From positions 45,507,110-45,571,109 of the forward strand of contig CM077647.1 of assembly GCA_039707465.1 (NCBI GenBank): DNA of 64,000 bases. The letters are read 5' to 3'. Positions within the stretch are counted from its first letter, which is position 1. The number at the start of each line of letters is the position of its first letter. The stretch comes from Rhabdophis nuchalis (taxonomy: Eukaryota; Chordata; Lepidosauria; Squamata; Natricidae). Position numbers and translations under genes: made by a program. A model generated the notes under the pieces. It made no database searches and was not told where the DNA came from. It was given only the letters and a program-made list of their open reading frames with translations. Positions 54,236 to 64,000 of the stretch are shown in pieces.

Positions 54236-55093
54236 TACTGTGTTTTCCTGAAAATATGACCTTTTCCGAAAACAAATCCTAGCCTGATTTCATATCTGCT
54301 CCTAAAATAAGCCCTCCCTCCAAAAATAAGCCCTAGTTAAACTCTACTCACCATCTCATTATACAAGATGGGGTAATGTGCAAGCTTAAAAATCAAGCTA
54401 GGGTGGGGTGGTGGGGGAGAAGAGGCTTCAAGGCTTGTTGTGGCATTGGGTGTGTGAGTGGTGCCAGCTCTGCAAGTACACACTGGTGCAACTGCTTTCT
54501 GCAGGATACCACGAGGCTCATCGTTGTGCTGCTATTGCTTATGTGTGCAATGGCTCAAGAAGCCTTGCAAAGACCCTTTTCTGGTGGAGTTTGAGGGAGA
54601 GAAACAAGCCAGGGCCTCTGTTGCTTCTGCTTTCCTGGCATGCAGTCAAATGTTCTCAAAAGGCAGGAAGGTGACATGCCAAGCTCGACTCGTACCCACA
54701 CCTTTTGCATTAATCCCACTTTCTCAGCCTACTACACAAGCCACCCCCCTTCCTGTTGAGGCTTCGTGGGTGAATTTGCTTGTGAGGAATATCTCACAAG
54801 CAAATTCACCCACCATTTTGCCATGAACCACCCCTCCTGACTGAGGGCAAAGCTAAAGCAGGAAGAAGCTCCAACCATGCCTGCTCACTGGCCTTGAACA
54901 TACTCAGAGAGAACTAGCAATGTCTTTTGTGGCAGCAGAGGCCAAAACCAAAACACCATTTTCAGCTTCTCTGGGACACTGAGCTGCCCTGAAGGGAAAA
55001 AAATTAAGGCATCCCCATGAAAATAAACCCTGGTGCTTATTCCAGAGGTCAAAATAAAATAAGACTGGGGCTTATTTTCCAGAAAACACAGTA
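54236..55093. mobile_element. AAATAAGCC-family MITE, complete
   Basis: TACTGTGTTTTCCTGAAAAT at the left and the inverse ATTTTCCAGAAAACACAGTA at the right, both at TA. A 21-bp perfect inverted repeat, GTGGGTGAATTTGCTTGTGA plus G (54766-54786 and 54793-54813), lies inside it with a 6-base loop. Confidence 0.83.
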
Positions 55094-55099
55094 GTTAGT

Positions 55100-55810
55100 G
55101 AGCACTCTAGATGACTTCAAATCACCAGTATCAGATATGTTAGACCCCACAGTTCTTAAAAAAAACTGGCAGACATGATTTTAAAACCATTGAACTATAT
55201 CTTTCAAAGATCCTGGAGCACCAGGGAACTATCAGAGGACCGGAACAGAGCTGATGTAGTTCCCATCTTCAAAAAAAAAAAAAGGGGGGGGGGGGGGAAT
55301 CCGGAAACTACAGACCTATCAACCTAATCTCAATATCTGGGAAGATTCAGGAAAAGATCATCAAGCAACAAGTCAGCAAAGACCTAGAGGCAAACAAAGT
55401 CATAATCAAAAGCCAACATAGGTTTGTCAAAAACAATTCATGCCAAACAAATCTTATTGCATTCTGTGACAAAGTGAGAAAATTAGTAGGCCAGAGGAAT
55501 GCTGTGGATATAATTTATTTGGATTTCAGTAAGTCATTTCATAAAGTAGATCACAACCTACTATCTTTATAAGATAGAAAAATGTGGATTTAGACAGCAT
55601 CCCCACCAGATGCATTCTGGCTGACCAATTGCACTTAACGTGTAGTCCTCAATGGAACTGTATTTACATGGAGGGAAGTGGGGTTCCCTAAGGCTCTCTT
55701 TTAGGCCCAGTTTTCTTCAACATTTTAATCAATTATTTAGATGGGGAATATATGGGGAATTCATCATATTTGCAGAATCACTATGCCATGTTAAAAAGGA
55801 TTTCAAAACT
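55100..55810 (+). pseudogene. CR1 LINE reverse transcriptase, decayed
   Basis: Plus-strand RT relics: RPINLISISGKIQEKII-like DNA at 55305-55360, FVKNNSCQTNLIAFCDKVRK near 55435, and VDIIYLDFSKSFHKVDHN near 55505. The last is the CR1 YLDFSKAFD box with its catalytic Asp kept. A stop follows shortly after. A poly-A/poly-G run (55270-55300) interrupts the N-terminal part. Confidence 0.85.
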
Positions 55811-56015
55811 GTTTACAACATCTGAATCAGAAACAGTATAATGAAAATGTATTAAATAAACTTTTGATTCAGAAGATCACATTTCTGCCTGAATAAACAA
55901 AGGTGTTGGATGTGAAACATTTAAATTCATGTAAATATTATCTTAATTTTATGACCTGTATTAACATACAGAATTTATATAATGATGTAATGAAGCAAAT
56001 TTTATACTATACATT

Positions 56016-57423
56016 TACTGTGTTTCCCCAAAATGCAACATGTCCAGGCCTGTTTTTTGAGGTGGGTGTAAATATATCTCCTCACCCAAAAATAAGCCCT
56101 AGTGAAAGGGTGCCGTGGCAAGTACAGGAGGAAGCCCTTCCCTTCCCCGGTCACCTCAGCACTTCTCGGCTCCTTAATCGGATCAGTTGAGCCGATCCGG
56201 CTGCCATTCAAAAAACAGCTGCTTTGCAGGTGCTGCTCAGGCTGTGGCCCTGGTAAGTGGGGCTGTTTTTGGCATCGATTGCAGCCACAAAAGCAGCAGG
56301 AGGCCAAGTGAAGCACTCCACACATCACCCCAGTGAGCCACGTGGATCAAGACAAAATAAGGGTAAATAAATTGTGGATAGCTGCTGCTCCAGTACCCTT
56401 CGGAAGGCCAGTTTGAGTCTCCTGCTGCAAAAGTGGTTACGCCCGAGACTGCTTTTAGGAGAGGAGGCAAAGGGGAAGAAATCAGTTTCAACTTGCCCTT
56501 GCCCTCAGCCCTCCCTTCGGCTGAACTCAAGCAGAGAAGTGGCCCTCAGGGTTTTAGGAGCTGAGTTGAGGCTGACAGGAGTGAGGGCAAGGGGGAAAGT
56601 CCAGCCCAGCACTCTTCTTTCCTTGGAAATTGAATCTTGGGAGTGGGAAACTGCATCCCCAGGAAGGGTGGGTATGTTGGTATATGTATAAAAAACACAA
56701 AGCGAGGGAGCAAGCAGCCGCGGATTAAGGAGCTTTGTGAAACGTTACACCTACACACAAAGTTTGGCGAGGGAGGGAGACCAGATACTTCCCTCTCTTG
56801 GTAGTGTTTTGCTTGAAAATATTTGAGAATCAGACCAGAGAGAAGAAAGAATGAGCCCTGCGAGGAGATGCTGCCGGTGCTGCTGCCTAGAGACATAGAC
56901 AGAGTGAGTTCATTAAAGACCTCTCCGGCCAGGCCAGAAGACTATCTGAAGGTGGAGAGGGGGGAGATATTCTGCACATAGGCAGCAACATTTTCTCACA
57001 AGGCTTCATCCGACATCTCCAGTTGTATGGAGTTGGGCTGTGAGACACGCGTCCTACCCGAGACTTGTAGCTCCATTGTGTTTCTCGCTGTTTTCTCCAG
57101 GGAAGTTGAACTCGTGAGATTTTTTTACAGGGTGCTTTCTTGGACAAAACAGCAAGAAGCACGATGGAGCTGCAAGTCTTGGGTAGGACATGTGTCTCGC
57201 AGCCCAACTCCTCCCACCCCACCCCAATGCTAATAGAATCCAGGCTGCTCCCCTTCCCCACCGTCTCTTTAGCGAGAGGAGTGGCAGGTGAGGTGGGGGA
57301 GAAGTGAGAGGCATGGAGTGAGACACAGCTTCTCTTGCCGTCTCTTCTCCCTCCCCTCTCTGCAGCTTCCAAGCCGGGGCAGAGAGAAGGCAAAACGGTC
57401 ACCTCTGGGGATGAATCAGATGC

Positions 57424-57425
<2 letters not shown>
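56016..57425. mobile_element. AAATAAGCC-family MITE, 1.4 kb copy, right end lost
   Basis: Starts TACTGTGTTTCCCCAAAATG, followed by AAAAATAAGCCCTAGTGAAA. It is collinear with the reverse of 45745-47223. The right end is lost at the CA microsatellite and L2 tail. It shows the empty target (GTGTAAAT once) of the hAT MITE at 46927. Confidence 0.78.
57029..57211. repeat. inverted repeat within the MITE
   Basis: GGAGTTGGGCTGTGAGACAC at 57029 pairs with its complement ending at 57211. Arms are about 78 bp with a loop of about 25 bp. Confidence 0.85.

Positions 57426-57427
<2 letters not shown>

Positions 57428-57462
<35 letters not shown>
57428..57462. repeat. (CA)n microsatellite
   Basis: About 17 CA units. 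Confidence 0.95.
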
Positions 57463-57474
57463 ATACTTATACTT

Positions 57475-58054
57475 ATATTACCACTCCTTCTCCATCAGAA
57501 TGGACCCAGGGCAGTGCACAGGAAGTTAAAATCAATAAATAACAATAAATATAGTAATAATGTCTAAAATGAATTAAACTAAAGACCTGTGCTAAAAAAT
57601 ACACATTAAAATTCTAAAATACATTTACTCGTTGGCTAAGATTGAATTATATCAGAGCTCTAAGCTCGACCGGCTTGATGGAAAAGATATGACTTAAGTG
57701 AGCGGCAAAAGAGGGGAAGGTTTGTGATAGTCCGAAGTTCGGGGGGTAGGTCGTTCCAGAGGGATGGCCCAGCCACTGAGAGGCCCTTCCCCTAGGCACC
57801 GATAGCTGGCATTGACCGGCGGATGGTACCCTGAGGAGGCCCTCTCTATGGGAGCGGATCGGACGGTGGGAGGTATGCAGCAGGAGACGGTCCCGCAAAT
57901 AGCTAGGCCCTGTGCTATGGAGCGATTTGAAGATGGTAACAAGCACCTTGAAGAGCACCCGGAAGGCCACCAGCAGCCAGTGCAGCTCGCGCAGGAGAGG
58001 CGTTACGTGGGAGCTTCAAGATGCTCCCAGAATCCCCCGCGCGGCCACATTGTG
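57475..58054 (-). mobile_element. L2-type LINE, 3' segment (host of nested L2)
   Basis: Near-identical to 1-315 in its coding part (LRDRLLLHTSHRPIRSHREG). It has a tail of TATAAG-like repeats at 57462-57477. It is interrupted at VHNVAARG codons by the plus-strand L2 at 58055; the remainder is 59013-61150. Confidence 0.88.
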
Positions 58055-59006
58055 GATGGGAAGTAACGGACTCAGGCTCAACCCGACCAAGACCAAGTGG
58101 CTGTGGTTTCCGGCCGCCCGATTCAACCAGCTCACTCCATCACTGGCCATAGGGGGCGAACATCTTGCCCCTGTGGATGGGGCGCGCAATTTGGGTGTCC
58201 TCCTGGATGCCCGGCTGTCCATGGAAGATCAAGTGACAGCCGTGGCTAGGAGGGCATTTTACCAGGTTCGCCTGGTTCGCCAGTTGCGCCCCCTATTGGA
58301 TCGGGATGCCCTTTGCACAGTCACTCATGCTCTCGTGACATCCCGACTGGACTATTGTAACTCTCTCTACATGGGGCTCCCCTTGAGGTGCACCCGAAGA
58401 CTTCAGCTGGTCCAGAATGCAGCCGCGCGAGCAATAATGGGGACCGCAAGGTACGCCCATATAACACCGCTCTTGCGCGAGCTGCACTGGCTGCCTGTCG
58501 TCTTTCGGGTGCGCTTCAAGGTGCTGGTTGTCATCTTTAAAACGCTCCATGGCTCGGGACCTAGCTATCTGCGGGATCGGATCCTGCCCCATACATCCTC
58601 ACGGCCGATCCGCTCCCACAGAGAGGGACTTCTCCGGGTGCCGTCCACTAGACTGTGTCAGCGGGCGACGCCCAGGGGAAGGGCCTTCTCTGTGGCGGGC
58701 CCAGCCCTCTGGAACGACCTCCCCCCGACATTAGAACAACTACGGACCTCCGCTCCTTCCGTCGAAAACTGAAAACACACTTTTTCTGTCTGGCCGGCCA
58801 TGGTTAGTCTCTACTTCTGGGGTGTTTAGGGAATTTAGTTTTAATGGGGTTTTTAGCGCAGGGACGATCAATTTAATCTGCTTTTATTTATTGTATTTAT
58901 TGTTTGTATATATTTTTATATGTTTTAATTTCCCTGTGCACCGCTCCGAGTCCCCTTGGGGATAGGACTCGGTATACAAAATTAAAATATTATTATTATT
59001 ATTATT
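58055..59006 (+). mobile_element. nested L2-type LINE, 5'-truncated
   Basis: Begins within the RT (WMGSNGLRLNPTKTKWLWFP), open for over 200 residues to PSVEN, then 3' UTR and an (ATT)n tail. ATTGTG flanks both sides (58049-58054, 59007-59012). The intact junction LWFPAARFNQLTP shows what was deleted in the 3430-8038 element. Confidence 0.88.
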
Positions 59007-59012
59007 ATTGTG

Positions 59013-61150
59013 CACTAACTGGAGCCTCCGGATGCACCTCAAGGGGAGCCCCATGTAGAGAGCGTTACAGTAGTCTAGGCGGGACGTAACGAGCGCTTGA
59101 GTGACTGTGCGGAGGGCGTCCCGGTCAAGAAAGGGGCACAACTGGCGGACCAGGCGGACCTGGTAAAAAGCCCCTCTGGTCATGGCCGCCACCTGGTCAT
59201 CCAAGGACAGCCGTGAATCCAGGAGGATGCCTAAGTTGTGAGCCCTTTCCACAGGGGCCAGTGACTCCCCCCCCCTATGACCAGCGATGGAATCAGCTGG
59301 CTATGCCGGGACACCGGGAGCCACAGCCACTCGGTCTTGGACGGGTTGAGCCAAAGTTTGTTGCTTCCCATCCAGACCCGCACGGCTTCCAGACATCGGG
59401 ACATCACCTCGACGGCATCGTTGGGGTGGTTGGGGGTAGATATGTACAGCTGAGTATCATCAGCGTACAGATGGTACTCTACTCCACAACCATGGATGAT
59501 CTCACCAAGCGGCTTCATATAGATATTAAACAGGAGGGGTGAGAGGACCGACCCCTGAGGAACCCCACGTTAGGGGCCTCGGCGTCGACCTCTGCCCTCC
59601 TGTCAGTACAAATTGCGACCGACTGGAGAGGTAGGAGGAGAACCACTGTAGGACAGTGCCCCCCAGTCCCAACCTCTCCAGTCGGTGCAATAGGATACCA
59701 TGGTCAATGGTATCGAAAGCCGCTGAGAGATCTAACAGAACCAGGATAGAGGAATAACTTCTATCTCTGGCCCTCCAGAGATCATCCACCAATGCGACCA
59801 ACGCTGTCTCGGTGCTGTGCCCGGGCCGGAAGCTGGACTGGCGCAGGTCTAGATAAGCAGTTTCCTTCTGATGCTGGGGGAACTGCTGTGCCACCACACT
59901 CTCTACAACCTTCACCAGAAAGTGAAGGTTGGAGACCGGACGGTAATTAATTAACAATGCTGGGTCCAGGGAAGGCTTCTTGGGGAGGGGTCTCACCACC
60001 GCCTCTTTAAGGGAGGCTGGCAAGAACCCCTCACTCAAAGAAGCGTTCACAATTTCCTGGAGCCAGCCTCGTGTCACCTCCCAGGAGGCCAGTACCAGCC
60101 AGGAGGGACACGGGTCCAATAAACATGTGGTGGCATTCAGCCATCTCGGCAACCTGTCCATGTCTTCAGAAGCAACAAAGTCGAACTCGTTCCATAAAAC
60201 GGTCTCAAGACCCACCTCGGACGGTCCGCCCAGATCTATCTCATTGGAGGCCAGTTCGTCCCGGATCCAAGTGATTTTATCCTGCAGATAAACTCCAAAT
60301 TCCTCTGCTCTGCCCTGCAAAGGAGCTTGTTGGAGAATGGAGCAGGTCACCCCAAACAGGGGAGCAGGGCGGTTATCTGCGGATGCGATAAGAGTGGCCA
60401 GATGGCTGCATTTAGCCACTCTTATTGCCACTAGGTAGGTCGTTAAATGGGACCTAACCCGTGTTCAGTCGGATTTGGAGCGAGTGGTCCTCCACCTGCT
60501 CTCTAGGCGTCTCTTGCGGCGCTTCATCACCCTTAGCTTCTCGGTAAACCAAGGGGCCAGGGTGGATCGGCGCCGCGTAAGAGGCCGCAAGGGCACGACC
60601 CGGTCCAAGGCCCCCATGGCCGCACTATTCCATGCGGCCACTAGGCCCTCGGTCAAGCCGTAGGTTAGGGTTACAGGTATAGGTCCAAGCTCCGTCTGGA
60701 ACCTTTCAGGGTCCAACAGGCGCCTGGGGCGGAACCATATTGGTATCTCTGGTTCCGCCTCCCCACGGTGGGGTGTAGCGGTGGGTAAGTCAAGCCGAAG
60801 GAGAGTGATCTGACCATGACAGGGGTTCGATGACTAATTCCCCTATTCCTAGATCACTCAACCATTGGCCAGAGGTAAAAATTAGGTCTAGTATGTTTCC
60901 CCCTATATGCGTAGGGGCCTGAATTACCTGGGTCAGGTCCATAGCCGTCATGGAGGCCATGAACTCCCGAGCCGCGAGGACTCGCCTACCAATGGCAGGT
61001 TGAAGTCCCCCATGACTAAAAGTCTGGGGGTCTCAACCGCCGCCTCGGCGATGACCTCGAGGAGCTCGGGCAGGGCCTCTGATACGTAGCGGGGAGCCAG
61101 GTACACAACCAGCAGGCCCAGCTGCCTCCCACGACCCCATTTCACATATA
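59013..61150 (-). mobile_element. L2-type LINE, 5' segment of the interrupted copy
   Basis: Minus strand: GARNLG-equivalent, [10 protein letters not shown] near 59455, [20 protein letters not shown] near 59720, VVRPLPKKPSLDPALLINYR near 59965, linker (RRRKRRLESRWR) near 60500, endonuclease end with GDFNLPL near 61010. It is truncated at about 61150 in the endonuclease. Several frameshifts. Confidence 0.87.
59526..60431 (-). pseudogene. L2 reverse transcriptase core, decayed copy
   Basis: 301 residues from MAIRVAKCSHLATLIASADN through LDPCPSWLVLASWEVTRGWL to VLQWFSSYLSSRSQFVL, with the first catalytic Asp kept in [12 protein letters not shown]. The YADD half lies in the next frame at 59231-59518. 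Confidence 0.85.
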
Positions 61151-61154
61151 GTTT

Positions 61155-61480
61155 AGTTATAGTTATAGTTTATTTGATTTGTATCCCACCCTTCTCCAAA
61201 AGGACCCAGGGCGGCGCACAGGAATTTAAAATAACATACAGAGTAATACAAAATACAAAAATTTAAAAACCTATTAAATATCAAAACCTGCGCTAAAACC
61301 AATTAAAATCCCCCATTTTAAAACTATCTAATACTAGTCTCAGCGGAGGCTGTGTTAGGCCGGCTTGATGAAACAGGTGTGTTTTTAAACACTGGCGGAA
61401 GAGGCGGAGGTCGGTGATGGTATGGAGTTCAGGGGGTAGGTCGTTCCACAGGGCAGGGCCTCCAAAGCCCCTTCCAATTT
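61155..61480 (-). mobile_element. L2-type LINE 3' end
   Basis: Tail of TTATAG repeats (61150-61175), the conserved CCCAGGGCGGCGCACAGG stem, and RT C-terminal codons (GPALWNDLPPELHTITDLRL). Truncated near 61480. Confidence 0.85.
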
Positions 61481-61947
61481 GGTTATTCTGACTACAGTAA
61501 TAAAGATCATACCCTGTCATATCAACAATTAAAACAACTAAAATGACTCCATTATTTTATAAACATGCACACCGTTTCCTATACTTTAATTCCTCAGAAG
61601 CGAGCTACACACCAGGTTCTTAAAATATGAACAGAATTCTGTAAACATTAGCATATATGGAACTCAAGGGAGATTTCTTTCAGAAATGCATACATTAGAA
61701 TGTAGTCCTCAAAATTTTCAGCAACCCATCTAATAGCAAATTATGAAAAAATAGTAACTCACATAAAACTCTTGAACTGGAAATTTCTGAACAATTTTGG
61801 CCAGAGGTAAAATTCATTCAAAAATTTTGAATGAATTTTTTGGCCCATAGATACTGTATATTTTAAATTCATTTAGCCTTTGTTTTGTTAGAAGTAATAT
61901 GGTATGCAAAAACTAATGAGAAAAATATACAGGATTAAGCCATTTTC
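61481..61947. other. AT-rich DNA, no recognised feature
   Basis: A short inverted motif ATTCATTCAAAAATTTTGAATGAA near 61813-61840; nothing else. Confidence 0.5.
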
Positions 61948-62166
61948 ACAGTGGTGAATGCAGGCTACTTTTGTTGACTGTTGGCTGCCTGCAATTTGGC
62001 AATTCAAATCTCACCAGGCTTAAGGTTGACTCAGCCTTCCATTCTTCTGAGATCGGTAAAATGAGGAGCCAGATTGTTGGGGGCAATATGCTGACCCTAT
62101 AAACCACTTAGAAAGAGTTGTAAAGCACTGTGAAGCAATATATAACTCTAAATGCTATTGCTATAA
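61948..62166 (+). mobile_element. tRNA-derived SINE with MIR-like tail
   Basis: A worn B box (GGCAATTCAAATCTCACC) near 61998, the motif GACTCAGCCTTCC, GAGATCGGTAAAATGAG, and a 3' end with AAACCACTTAGAAAGAG and TAAATGCTATTGCTAT. This is a common squamate SINE pattern; the tail resembles L2-mobilised MIR ends. Confidence 0.75.
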
Positions 62167-64000
62167 GGAAGATCAGTAATAGAAAAATTCAACAGTTTAA
62201 CAGTACAACAACATCAAAAAACCTCCTCTATTTTAACTTGCCAACCTTTAAAGTAAAGCTTTTAAAATTCCTAGTGTAACAATTCTGTTACAAACATTTT
62301 AATTTGCACATGCATGTTATTCTAATATATGCTACAGAATACATTAGATAACTGACTCTATGTTCCAGACACTATGCTGCAGTAGATATGTAAATACTGC
62401 CATTAAAAAACAAACAAACAAAACAGATGGTACAAGCTTGAAATCTATCCAAACCTTCATATACAAGTTTTTGATGTTTGTATCTAAAATGAAACATTTT
62501 AATTTACAAAATATGATAGGATCAAATTAATAAAGTTCTGAATCACACTTAAATATAACTTCATCAAATTTATTATCAGGCTGTGTAAGAAAAATGACCA
62601 ATGAATATGAACTTTAAAAAAGAGCAGCTCTGATGTATTTATACATACTGTGATATTTAATTGCTTTGATTTTTTCTTTTCTTTTGGATTTTAGTTTGTC
62701 ATCATCTATCTAGATTTATTTCCTTTGTCTTCTATTAAGGAAGTGAATTCAGTCCTGGCATCACAAACTGTCTTTTCTTCCTGTCAGGTTTAAAGTTATC
62801 CTCTTAGTGTAGTATTTCATGTCACAACTTGAACATGAATATATGCTAAATTCTATTAACAATAAACATGAACATGTTTTAAATCTAGCAGACTCTTAGA
62901 AAAGAAGATGTAGTGTATATTACATTAATCAGAGATGATTATCAAGAGGCTCATATTATTTACACCTTAATTCTAATACCTGAATCTTTGCTTGTAATAC
63001 TGTCAGGACATTTTTTCCCCAAAATAAGGTGTAATAACATTCTTATGCAATTATAATCACATATTTCATATCTACCAAATAAGTATCCAAATGAAGTCCC
63101 ACATTAACAGCTATCTGATTAGCACATTAATGCTAAAATTGGATTTCTAGTTAAATTTATGCAGCAGAACTGCAAATGTAGAGCCTTCTTTACAAACTCA
63201 TAGATACCGTAGCTCTTGCTTATGTTGTTCGCAAGCAATTGTTCCAAACAACACTGGCAATTGGTATTAAATTCATCATAGGTCCACTCAGCAAATAGAT
63301 TTCTTTACATCGTTATACACTTTTTAATAATCATGACTTGGTTACAGTGGAATCCTGTGGTACAATAATTTGTTCCCTAATAAAGATTGAAGCAAAAGAT
63401 GTTGCAAAGTCTGCCACTCAGTAATCATGCAGATCTCTTGTTCAATGAAATATGCGAATATCCAGTGATCAACTGATTTGGTCACAAATGGTAGTAATTA
63501 TACACTGCTCCTCTATTTCAGTAGAAAACTATTTTTCAAATTTATTTGAGATTTCTTCAGTTATGCCTAATGCAGTTCCTGTGCAGCATCCTTCACAAGA
63601 AATGTTCCCACAATATATGTCTATGTATATGAAGTGTTGGAAGAAATGTCCATCTGGGTTCAGTTCTAAGTGGAAAGAAAGACATTGGAAACATGGATGC
63701 CAACTGGAAACATGGTTTTAATGGTGAAGCAGAACCACAAGCACGTGTGATTTTGGATAACTGACCACAAGGAGTGGAGAGTAACTATTATTTATGCCCT
63801 CTTTTGGGCTTTGAACTTGAGCTTCCTGTTCCTGTGGCAAAAGCATGTATCCTATTGGCTGTCAGACTTCCAGGGGGCTATGCAAGGGTCACAGCTGAAG
63901 TTGTCTGAATTAAGGTTGGCTGAACCTTGCTGGGTGATGTAATGTCCACAGGTGATTTTGCAATGCAAAGAGCCCTGCTGCTAGATGAGTAGAGGGCTAA
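62167..64000. other. AT-rich DNA, no recognised feature
   Basis: 1.8 kb without supported genes or repeats. An open frame at 63452-63721 has no family signature and is treated as chance. Confidence 0.5.

Noticed and set aside
57475..61150. Interpretation of the mixed-strand L2 pieces as a 5' inversion from twin priming
   Set aside because: The minus-strand host frame resumes exactly across the plus-strand copy, and the plus-strand copy has its own tail. A nested insertion is the better explanation.

Overview
The window looks like nuclear DNA of a squamate reptile, most likely a snake. The reasons are the mixture of mobile families (L2-type and CR1 LINEs, R4/Dong, Penelope-like, three DIRS-type tyrosine-recombinase retroelements, Tc1/mariner, hAT, a Helitron-like element, tRNA-derived SINEs), the many microsatellites, and a recognisable vertebrate host gene. 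Three consecutive coding exons on the minus strand (25378-25490, 23228-23330, 10956-11045) match the N-terminus of sorting nexin 13 (SNX13). Their splice sites and reading phases agree. Exon 1 was not found to the right, and later exons lie left of the window. No other host gene was recognised.

Layout. 1-10.9 kb (SNX13 intron 4): an L2 3' end cut by a Tc1 element that is itself cut by a MITE; hAT miniature elements; a nearly intact full-length L2 LINE (3430-8038) with a CpG-rich 5' region; another MITE; an inverted L2 fragment. 11.0-23.2 kb (intron 3): a three-level nest. A mariner-type MITE is split by a 10.7 kb DIRS element, which carries a 2.66 kb near-perfect internal tandem duplication and is interrupted in its recombinase gene by a 2.0 kb L1-type element that has an intact ORF1 but no ORF2. 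23.3-25.4 kb (intron 2): a foldback MITE and an L2 scrap. 26.3-28.5 kb: a Helitron-like element holding an internally deleted LINE, an 80-bp minisatellite, TAGG arrays and a large terminal palindrome. 28.9-36.2 kb: a DIRS gag fragment, a Penelope-like element split by a hAT with a perfect target duplication and ending in a worn hammerhead-like motif, then a long decayed L2. 36.3-38.5 kb: a tandem plus inverted SINE cluster, an L2 tail, and a LINE fragment with a 14-bp target duplication. 38.5-48.5 kb: mostly non-coding DNA with old repeats, tandem arrays and a 1.5 kb MITE carrying a hAT MITE. 48.5-53.1 kb: CR1, R4/Dong and a second DIRS family, ending in a 244-bp palindrome built from two opposed R4/Dong tails. 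53.1-64 kb: MITEs, a CR1 reverse transcriptase pseudogene, a nest of L2 copies, a SINE, and AT-rich DNA without recognisable features.

The mobile genes do not form a host pathway. They record successive insertions whose order can be read from the nesting. The ORF1 of the L1-type element is the only complete transposable-element reading frame; the large L2 ORF is intact up to one 7-bp deletion. The strongest candidates for something new are the ORF1-only L1-type element (similar in plan to mammalian HAL1), the internally duplicated DIRS, the Penelope tail with a ribozyme-like core, and the opposed R4/Dong tails in one TAA microsatellite.
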